Shown piece after piece: positions 1 to 4,886 of a stretch of DNA of 6,577 nt. Position 1 is the first letter of the stretch. Every line of letters starts with the position of its first letter. Both the position numbers and the translations under genes were made by a program. The notes beneath the pieces are model-generated. The model was not told the origin of the DNA. It made no database searches and was given only the letters and a program-made list of their open reading frames with translations. The stretch is from an uncultured Eubacteriales bacterium (lineage in GTDB: Bacteria; Bacillota; Clostridia; Oscillospirales; Oscillospiraceae): positions 1 to 6,577 of the forward strand of contig USMI01000110.1 in the NCBI GenBank assembly GCA_900555735.1, in the 5' to 3' direction.

Positions 1-18
1 GATAGGTAGCGCCAACAT

Positions 19-56
19 AAAAAAGGACACCATCCATTCGGATGGTGTCCTTTTTA
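19..56. terminator. Bidirectional intrinsic terminator
   Basis: A perfect 11-bp GC-containing stem (25-35 paired with 40-50) closes on the 4-base loop ATTC. It is flanked by A6 on the left and T5 on the right, so it can terminate transcription in both directions. On the minus strand it lies about 30 bases past the stop codon of the small holin gene. On the plus strand it would end whatever gene enters from the left edge. Confidence 0.9.
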
Positions 57-86
57 TGCTCTCAAATGCGCACCGTTCGCATCATT

Positions 87-362
87 CTATTCATGACAAG
101 TACCATTCGTGCAGACCTGCTTTACTGTCTGGTCGAGACCGGTAGCGGCAAGTCCGCTTACAATACCGACTGCTGCTGCAGAGATCACATCGTTGGCGGG
201 AAAATCCGGCATGACATGCAGTCCGACAATTCCCAGCACGCCGCCAAAGGCGGCACAGATCACGGGGATCCATTTGTTGCTGAGCGGAGATGCCTTTACC
301 AGAAGCCCCATGACATAGGCGATGATCGTAATAGCCGCGACGCCTGCGATTCCGAGATTCAT
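87..362 (-). CDS. Small phage holin, Hol44-like (holin superfamily V)
   Basis: A 91-residue membrane protein with about three hydrophobic segments, near residues 2-22, 31-52 and 58-76, and a short polar tail containing two cysteines (CTNGTC). The N-terminal helix, a loop of the form SPLSNKWIPV, then a Gly-rich helix, and the closing motif GIVSGLAATGLDQTVKQ all match my recollection of the Phage_holin_5_2/Hol44 family. Members oligomerise in the inner membrane to let endolysin reach the wall. The ATG at 360-362 is preceded on the minus strand by a strong GAGGAGG with good spacing, so the start is well supported. No endolysin is adjacent on this side within the window. The gene stands alone between its own likely promoter (412-417) and the terminator at 19-56. 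Family assignment is from recognition, not a search. A generic small membrane protein is the alternative. Confidence 0.75.
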   Translation of the reverse strand: MNLGIAGVAAITIIAYVMGLLVKASPLSNKWIPVICAAFGGVLGIVGLHVMPDFPANDVISAAAVGIVSGLAATGLDQTVKQVCTNGTCHE

Positions 363-380
363 GGAGTTTCCTCCTCTCCG

Positions 381-404
381 GCAGGTCGTTTGTGGGGGAC
401 CTGC
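381..404 (-). promoter_or_regulatory. 5'-UTR hairpin directly before the holin ribosome binding site
   Basis: GCAGGTC (381-387) pairs perfectly with GACCTGC (398-404), extendable by one G-C pair at 380/405, around a loop of about 10 bases. On the minus strand it sits immediately upstream of the GGAGAGGAGG ribosome binding region and close to the expected transcript start, so it would be a 5'-terminal stem-loop. There is no T-run after it, so it is not an intrinsic terminator. A stabilising or translation-modulating role is inference. Confidence 0.45.
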
Positions 405-411
405 CTATCTC

Positions 412-417
412 ATTATA
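412..417 (-). promoter_or_regulatory. Candidate -10 element for the Hol44-like holin
   Basis: A perfect TATAAT on the minus strand, about 50 bases upstream of the holin start codon. The hexamer at the expected -35 spacing is poor (CCGCAT at 17 bp) and there is no TGn extension, so this is only a moderate promoter call. Initiation here would put the mRNA 5' end near 405, at the foot of the 381-404 hairpin. The remaining gene-free DNA between here and 535 shows nothing I can identify beyond a short GCGGCT/AGCCGC inverted repeat (437-442, 460-465). Confidence 0.4.
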
Positions 418-534
418 TGTGTGCGATGCATGATATGCGGCTGCCTGATGGGAGCAATTAGCCGCCGAAATGGATTTGTGCAATGTCCACGAAGATGGCT
501 GCAAAAATTCGAGTGAGATTGGAGAAGAAAGAGC

Positions 535-563
535 TTGCATTTTGCCGCGGGTGCCGATATAAT
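535..563 (+). promoter_or_regulatory. Strong sigma-A promoter of the uracil permease leader
   Basis: TTGCAT (535-540) and a perfect TATAAT (558-563) are separated by exactly 17 bp. Transcription is expected to start around 569-571. It is the only convincing promoter upstream of the permease, so permease mRNA must be made by reading through the terminator at 669-697. The seven bases after TATAAT are followed by AAAATTTTG, which resembles the AATTTG start region I recall for E. coli pyrBI. Confidence 0.85.
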
Positions 564-595
564 AATCAAGAAAATTTTGAGAGGGGGAACGCGCC

Positions 596-670
596 ATGAC
601 GACCGTATGCAAGACCAAGTGCAAAGCAGTTCCCACTGTTTTTGTTTCTATTATTGATATTGTTGTTTGA
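596..670 (+). CDS. 24-residue leader peptide of the uracil permease attenuator
   Basis: A short ORF starting at ATG 596 after a purine-rich ribosome binding site (GAGAGGGGG, 579-587) and ending at TGA 668-670. The peptide begins MTTVCKTKCKAV and ends in a Val/Ile-rich stretch, IIDIVV. The second half of the gene is very T-rich: 21 of the 33 bases at 638-670 are T, and every sense codon from 635 to 667 ends in T (GTT, TTT, ATT, GAT), although the permease downstream strongly prefers C/G-ending codons. The stop codon overlaps the first two bases of the terminator stem. This is the architecture of a transcription-translation coupled leader, so the peptide itself may be irrelevant and the codons there to supply uridines. 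An amino-acid attenuator (9 of 24 residues are Val or Ile) or a tiny stand-alone peptide is less likely given the neighbour. Confidence 0.7.
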   Translation: MTTVCKTKCKAVPTVFVSIIDIVV

Positions 671-697
671 CCGATGTTTTTCATCGGTCTTTTTTTT
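669..697 (+). terminator. Leader attenuator terminator upstream of uraA
   Basis: GACCGATG (669-676) and CATCGGTC (682-689) form a perfect 8-bp stem around a T5 loop, followed directly by T8 (690-697). It is a textbook intrinsic terminator placed between the promoter and the permease. Its 5' arm begins inside the leader stop codon, so a ribosome arriving at that stop would cover the 5' arm and prevent hairpin formation. Confidence 0.92.
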
Positions 698-768
698 CGG
701 CCTGCAGCCGCGACATTGTTTGGTAAGTAACTTCACATACAAGACACATGAAAGAGAGGAATCACGCC

Positions 769-2106
769 ATGAAGAAAGAACTGGGCCATGTGGCCATCTA
801 CGACGCGAGAGAGTTGGGCGTCCCCCGTATGCTGCTGTTGGGTCTGCAGCACCTGTTTGCCATGTTCGGCGCCACCGTGCTGGTACCCATTCTGGTCAGC
901 AAGTACGGCCTGCCCCTGTCCATCCAGACCACGCTGCTGTTTGCCGGCCTCGGCACGCTGCTGTTCCACCTGTGCACCAAGCTGAAGATCCCCGCCTTCC
1001 TCGGCTCCTCCTTCGCCTTTCTGGGTGGCTTCGAGGCGGTCGCCAATCTGAATGTAGGCAAGTTCGCCAATATGACCGGCGAGGAAAAGCTGCCCTACGC
1101 GCTGGGCGGCATCGTGGTGGCAGGTCTGCTGTATCTGGTGCTGGCGTTGCTGTTCAAGCTGGTGGGCGCCAAGAAGGTCATGCGCTTCTTCCCGCCCATC
1201 GTCACCGGCCCTATCATCATCCTGATCGGCCTGAACCTGTCCGGCACCGCCATCGCCAGTGCCTCTACGAACTGGTGGCTGGCACTGGTGGCCATCGTGG
1301 TCATCATCGTGGCCAACATCTGGGGCAAGGGCATGGTCAAGATCATCCCTATCCTGCTGGGTGTGGTGGTCAGCTATGTGGTTGCGCTGATCTTCGGTCA
1401 GGTGGACTTCACCGAGGTTGGTCAGGCCGACTTTGTGGGCCTGCAGAAGTTCGTCATCGCCAAGTTTGACATCACCTCCATCCTCGTCATGGCCCCCATC
1501 GCCATCGCTGCCATGATGGAACACATCGGCGACATCTCCGCCATCTCCTCCACCACCGGCAAGAACTTCATCGAGGATCCCGGTCTGCACCGCACCCTGC
1601 TGGGCGACGGTCTGGCCACCGCCTTCGCCGGTATGTTCGGCGGCCCCGCTAATACCACCTACGGCGAGAACACCGGTGTTCTGGCCCTGAGCCGCGTCTA
1701 CGACCCCCGGGTCATCCGTCTGGCCGCCCTGTACGCCATCATCCTGAGCTTCTCCCCCAAGTTCGACGCACTGGTGAACTCCATCCCCACTGCCATCGTG
1801 GGCGGTGTCAGCTTCGTCCTCTACGGTATGATCTCCGCCGTCGGCGTTCGCAACGTGGTGGAGAACCGCGTTGATCTGACCAAGTCCCGCAACCTGATCA
1901 TCGCCGCCGTCATCTTCGTCTGCGGTCTGGGCTTCGCCTCCACCGGCGGCATCACCTTCACCGTGGGCAGCGCCGACATCACACTGACCGGCCTGGCCAT
2001 CGCCGCCCTGGCGGGCGTGATCCTGAACGCCGTCCTGCCCGGCAACGACTACGAGTTCGGCAAGAGCGTCGAGGGCGACGCCAGCGCCGACCTGGGCAGC
2101 TATTGA
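769..2106 (+). CDS. uraA: Uracil permease, NCS2 family (UraA-like)
   Basis: A 445-residue polytopic inner-membrane transporter of the nucleobase/cation symporter-2 family, predicted to import uracil with a proton for salvage into UMP. Close likeness to E. coli UraA is visible throughout: GLQHLFAMFGATVLVP (residues 25-40), KIPAFLGSSFAF (73-84), EHIGD (251-255), EDPGLHRTLLGDGL (269-282) and NTTYGENTGV (295-304). E251 and E300 fall where UraA has its two substrate-binding glutamates (E241 and E290), with the same 49-residue spacing. About 14 hydrophobic helices fit the family fold. The start at 769 is preferred because AGAGAGGA lies 8-9 bases before it. An in-frame ATG at 748 would add seven residues but has no ribosome binding site. 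Expression should depend on readthrough of the terminator at 669-697, consistent with pyrimidine-responsive control. Some UraA-like proteins also carry thymine or xanthine, so the exact substrate is a strong family inference, not proven. Confidence 0.93.
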   Translation: MKKELGHVAIYDARELGVPRMLLLGLQHLFAMFGATVLVPILVSKYGLPLSIQTTLLFAGLGTLLFHLCTKLKIPAFLGSSFAFLGGFEAVANLNVGKFANMTGEEKLPYALGGIVVAGLLYLVLALLFKLVGAKKVMRFFPPIVTGPIIILIGLNLSGTAIASASTNWWLALVAIVVIIVANIWGKGMVKIIPILLGVVVSYVVALIFGQVDFTEVGQADFVGLQKFVIAKFDITSILVMAPIAIAAMMEHIGDISAISSTTGKNFIEDPGLHRTLLGDGLATAFAGMFGGPANTTYGENTGVLALSRVYDPRVIRLAALYAIILSFSPKFDALVNSIPTAIVGGVSFVLYGMISAVGVRNVVENRVDLTKSRNLIIAAVIFVCGLGFASTGGITFTVGSADITLTGLAIAALAGVILNAVLPGNDYEFGKSVEGDASADLGSY

Positions 2107-2163
2107 GCCATATCTTGAATGGATACCGGGCCGCGCGGCCCACACCCCGGGGACGCACGGACA

Positions 2164-2193
2164 AAAGGCAGGCATCGTAAGATGCCTGCCTTT
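2164..2193 (+). terminator. Intrinsic terminator after uraA
   Basis: GGCAGGCATC (2167-2176) pairs perfectly with GATGCCTGCC (2181-2190) around the loop GTAA, extended by AAA/TTT on the flanks. The T-run is short (TTTCTGTT), so some readthrough into the lysis cassette is possible. The following stretch to 2296 has no gene. It contains a possible CATAAT -10 (2235-2240) without a recognisable -35, so the promoter of the next operon is unresolved. Confidence 0.8.
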
Positions 2194-2296
2194 CTGTTGC
2201 CTGTTTCCGTGCAACACCGGAGAAAAACACCCCGCATAATAGGGCGGCATACACTGTAACGGTGCCGCTGAATAACGTGTGGGGAGGACACAAAGG

Positions 2297-2761
2297 ATGA
2301 AAAACGAAACTTCTGTTATGGCCATTCTGGCGGCGGCGCTGGGTGCGCTGTGCAGCTACGCTTCGGCGCTGGTGGTGCCGCTGGCGGTGCTGATCGCCGT
2401 AATGCTGGCGGACTATGCCAGCGGTATGGCAAAGGCATGGAGCGCGGGTAAGCTCTGCTCCAAAACCGGCCTGCGCGGTATCCTGAAAAAGTTGGGCTAT
2501 CTGGTGCTGGTGGGTGTAGCCGGTGTGGTGGACTGGCTGGTGCGTTACGGCCTGACCCAGGTGGGGGTGGAGGTCAGCTTTCAGTTCCTGATGGCGGCGA
2601 TGGTCATCGTCTGGCTCATCATCAACGAATTGATCTCCATCCTGGAAAACGTGGCAGCGCTGGGCGGCCCGGTGCCGGGCTTTTTACGCAAACTGTTGAC
2701 GCGACTGAAAGTCGCCGTAGAAACAAAAGCAGGGGAGGGGGACAAAAATGCAGATCAATGA
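2297..2761 (+). CDS. Phage holin, Cph1/TcdE-type (Phage_holin_4 family)
   Basis: A 154-residue membrane protein. Hydrophobic segments lie at about residues 8-38, 65-84 and 96-113, and the C-terminus is charged. The central motif ADYASGMAKAWSAGKL, then SKTGLRGILKKLGYL, is the signature I know from the toxin-secretion/phage-lysis holin family that includes C. difficile TcdE. Such holins form inner-membrane lesions that release endolysin, and in TcdE also toxin. The start at 2297 is chosen because GGGGAGG (2281-2287) lies ten bases upstream. An in-frame ATG further upstream at 2279 precedes that site. Met8 follows a lysine-containing N-terminus (MKNETSVM), resembling dual-start holins, but no separate ribosome binding site is visible for Met8. 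The gene overlaps the amidase by 14 bases, forming a holin-endolysin pair. Confidence 0.87.
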   Translation: MKNETSVMAILAAALGALCSYASALVVPLAVLIAVMLADYASGMAKAWSAGKLCSKTGLRGILKKLGYLVLVGVAGVVDWLVRYGLTQVGVEVSFQFLMAAMVIVWLIINELISILENVAALGGPVPGFLRKLLTRLKVAVETKAGEGDKNADQ

Positions 2762-3440
2762 AGTTGCCTATAAGTGGGCGGGCCAGTTGACCCGTCGGAC
2801 GGCCACCCGCCGCATTATCCTGCACCACGCCGCGGCGGTAACGTGTACGCCGCAGCAGGTCCACCAGTGGCACCTGGCCAACGGGTGGACGGGGATCGGT
2901 TATCACTTTTTCGTCCGCAAGGACGGCACGGTCTACCGCGGCCGTCCGGAGGACACCGTGGGCGCCCACGCCGGGAACAATAACTACGACAGCCTGGGCG
3001 TCTGCTTCGAGGGCAGCTTTGACCGCGAGACCATGCCTGACGCCCAGCTGCGCGCTGGGCAGGAGCTGGTGGCATACCTGAAGCAGAAGTACGGCATTTC
3101 CACCGTCCAGCGCCACAGCGATGTGAACGCCACCGGCTGTCCCGGGGACAATTTCCCCTTTGATGCCCTGGCGGGCGCGCAGGCTGCAAAGCCTGCGGTG
3201 CCGGCGCCGGTGGTCTCCGGCACGACGCTGACGCTGCCATTGCTGACCACCGCCAGCCGCGGCGATACCGTGCGCTGTGTACAGGCAGCGCTGACCGGAT
3301 TGGGCTATGATGCCGGCGGGGCGGACGGTATCTATGGGACCAACACCGCCGCGGCGGTCAAGCGTTTCCAGGCATCCCGGGGCATTGCCGCTGACGGCTT
3401 GGTGGGCCGTGATACCTGGCACAAGCTGCTGGGTGCGTAG
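2748..3440 (+). CDS. N-acetylmuramoyl-L-alanine amidase (Amidase_2) with peptidoglycan-binding domain; endolysin
   Basis: A 230-residue zinc amidase expected to cut the bond between N-acetylmuramic acid and L-alanine of peptidoglycan. The catalytic domain spans about residues 15-145. ILHHAAA supplies the first zinc ligand (H26 by alignment to T7 lysozyme), GYHFFV contains the conserved Tyr52, and QRHSDV with GCPGD supplies H123 and C131. The residue two before the cysteine is Thr129 rather than the Lys of T7 lysozyme. After an Ala/Pro/Val linker (about 143-160), residues 169-228 form a PG_binding_1 domain with the typical GYDAGGADGIYGTNTAAAVK pattern. No signal peptide is present, so export would depend on the overlapping upstream holin. 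Translation starts at ATG 2748 behind AGGGGAGGGG (2731-2740), which lies inside the holin gene, suggesting coupled translation. All catalytic residues appear intact, so this is not an obvious pseudogene. Confidence 0.93.
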   Translation: MQINEVAYKWAGQLTRRTATRRIILHHAAAVTCTPQQVHQWHLANGWTGIGYHFFVRKDGTVYRGRPEDTVGAHAGNNNYDSLGVCFEGSFDRETMPDAQLRAGQELVAYLKQKYGISTVQRHSDVNATGCPGDNFPFDALAGAQAAKPAVPAPVVSGTTLTLPLLTTASRGDTVRCVQAALTGLGYDAGGADGIYGTNTAAAVKRFQASRGIAADGLVGRDTWHKLLGA

Positions 3441-3457
3441 AAAAAATAGCGTGCGGA

Positions 3458-3483
3458 AAGAGGGCGGCGTCGGCCGCCCTCTT
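3458..3483 (+). terminator. Terminator of the holin-amidase operon
   Basis: AAGAGGGCGGC (3458-3468) pairs perfectly over 11 bp with GCCGCCCTCTT (3473-3483), loop GTCG. It lies 17 bases after the amidase stop codon. The downstream run is pyrimidine-rich (CTCTTGT) but not a pure T tract. On the minus strand the same hairpin could back up termination of trkA. Confidence 0.75.
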
Positions 3484-3494
3484 CTCTTGTATCC

Positions 3495-3526
3495 GAAAGC
3501 CCCCATGCGGACGCATGGGGGCTTTC
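3495..3526 (-). terminator. Terminator of the brkB-trkA operon
   Basis: GAAAGCCCCCATGC pairs over 14 bp with GCATGGGGGCTTTC around a 4-base loop, GGAC. It begins one base after the trkA stop codon (TAA, 3528-3530). With the adjacent 3458-3483 hairpin it separates two convergent operons by only 87 bases. It lacks a long T-run in either direction and may work for both strands. Confidence 0.75.
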
Positions 3527-3527
3527 A

Positions 3528-4886
3528 TTATGCCAGAATGTTCTTCAGGTCCGTCAGACCGGGTACATTGGTCACCACCAGCACATGATCTCCCGGCTCA
3601 ATGGTGGTCATGCCGCCGGGAATGATGGTCCGGCCCTCCCGCACGATGGCGGCCAGCAGGACGCCGTGGCGCAGGGGCAGCTTCATCAGCGGCGTGTGCA
3701 GTATGCCGTTGCCGTCGTTGCTGGCAGTGAATTCCAGAGCCTCCACCTTGCCGCCCAGCAGCTTGTACAGTGACTCCACCGCCATGCCTTGCGAGTTGGC
3801 CAGTGCGCGGACGTAGCGGGTGATCTGGTTGGCGATGATATCCTTGGGACTGATGATGCTGCCCAGTCCCGTCTCCTGTACCAGCTCCATGTAGTTGGGA
3901 CGGGTCATTTTCGCCAGCACCTTCCGTACACCGGCACGGCGGGCGGCCAGGGCCATCAGCAGATTTTCCTCGTCACGGCCCGTCAGTGCCACGAAGCCGT
4001 CCGCACCGAACAGGTTTTCCGATTTGATGAGGTCGATGTCCGTGCCGTCGCCCTCGATGATCATGGCGCCCGGCAGGTCCTGAGACAGCCGCAGGCACTT
4101 ATCATGGTCCTGCTCCACCACATGGACCCGCGTGCCGGCCCGTGCCAGCTCCCAGCTCAGGTACATACTGATTCGGCTGCCACCCAGGATAGATACATCC
4201 TTTACCCGCTGGAGGCTGCGGCCCATGCTCTTGAGCATTTTGTGCAGCTCGGCCTTGCTGCCCACCATGTACAGCCGGTCCTCCAGCTGGGGCACGAAGG
4301 CACCGTTGGGGATGATGAACTCATCGCCCCGCTGGGCGGCGCAGATCAGTACCTCTGCCACGCGCTCCCGGTGAAAGTCGCTGAGGCTGCGGCCGAGGAT
4401 GGTATCCTCCGGGTGCAGCTGAAAGCCGATCATGTCGATGCGCCCGCCGGCAAAGGGCTCCACGGAGATGGCTGCCGGGAAGCTGAGGATCCGTGCGATC
4501 TCCTGCGCCGCGGCCAGGTCGGGATTGATGACCATATCCAGGCCGATCTCCCGCTTGAGCATATCCGCGTCCCGGCGGTATTCCGGGTTCCGCACCCGGG
4601 CAATGGTGTGCTGCGCGCCCACGCTTTTGGCGATCAGCGCGCACACCAGGTTCGTCTCGTCCACGCCGGTGACGGCGATGACCAGGTCGGCGTCCCGCGC
4701 CCCGGCCTCCATCAGAACGCTGATGGAGGCGCCGTTGCCGTGGATGCACAGCACGTCCAGTGTGCTGTCCGCACGGTTCAGGTGGGCGGCCTCATCGTCC
4801 ACCACCGTGATGTCGTGCTTTTCCTGGGTCAGCTGCTGGGCGATGGCATAGCCCACCTTGCCGCAGCCTACGATGATGATCTTCAT
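3528..4886 (-). CDS. trkA: TrkA-type NAD-binding regulatory subunit of a K+ uptake system
   Basis: A 452-residue soluble protein made of two tandem RCK units, the standard TrkA layout and length. The first NAD-binding fold (about 1-125) has VGCGKVG (GxGxxG at 7-12), an acidic end of beta-2 (VVDD, 28-31) and TGVDETNL. The first RCK_C domain is at about 140-222. The second Rossmann unit (229-350) has the degenerate glycine loop GGSRIS and TGRDEENLL, followed by a second RCK_C domain (about 365-450, ending PGDHVLVV). TrkA assembles as a ring under TrkH/TrkG-type K+ translocators and gates them in response to nucleotides. No TrkH gene is in the window. The start at 4886 is supported by GAGAGGAGG just upstream, MKIIIVG as the natural N-terminus, and the ATGA overlap with the stop of the preceding gene. 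The same frame stays open upstream, but that is a shadow of the YihY/BrkB gene. Confidence 0.93.
   Translation of the reverse strand: MKIIIVGCGKVGYAIAQQLTQEKHDITVVDDEAAHLNRADSTLDVLCIHGNGASISVLMEAGARDADLVIAVTGVDETNLVCALIAKSVGAQHTIARVRNPEYRRDADMLKREIGLDMVINPDLAAAQEIARILSFPAAISVEPFAGGRIDMIGFQLHPEDTILGRSLSDFHRERVAEVLICAAQRGDEFIIPNGAFVPQLEDRLYMVGSKAELHKMLKSMGRSLQRVKDVSILGGSRISMYLSWELARAGTRVHVVEQDHDKCLRLSQDLPGAMIIEGDGTDIDLIKSENLFGADGFVALTGRDEENLLMALAARRAGVRKVLAKMTRPNYMELVQETGLGSIISPKDIIANQITRYVRALANSQGMAVESLYKLLGGKVEALEFTASNDGNGILHTPLMKLPLRHGVLLAAIVREGRTIIPGGMTTIEPGDHVLVVTNVPGLTDLKNILA

Noticed and set aside
571..630. PyrR-binding loop or purine riboswitch in the uraA leader
   Set aside because: The GAGAGGGGG segment only superficially resembles the PyrR motif and reads better as a ribosome binding site. 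No purine-riboswitch core was recognisable.
716..743. Second uraA promoter (TTGTTT, 16 bp, TACAAG) after the attenuator
   Set aside because: Both hexamers are weak and transcription would start almost at the ribosome binding site. If real it would bypass the attenuator, so it is worth remembering in RNA end mapping.
748..750. Upstream ATG for uraA (seven residues longer)
   Set aside because: No ribosome binding site precedes it, and the purine-rich AGAGAGGA that would serve the ATG at 769 lies between the two.
2125..2145. GC-rich palindrome GGGCCGCGCGGCCC after uraA
   Set aside because: It has only a two-base centre and no T-run. The proper terminator follows at 2164-2193, so no independent role is supported.
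733..2325. 530-codon open frame antisense to uraA
   Set aside because: It is a shadow of the GC-rich third positions of uraA, giving a low-complexity Gly/Asp/Gln/His product, and it runs through the leader and intergenic DNA. The plus-strand protein is an unmistakable UraA homologue.
2622..3506. 294-codon minus-strand frame opposite the amidase
   Set aside because: Antisense shadow. It passes through the convergent terminators, and the amidase on the other strand has all its catalytic motifs.
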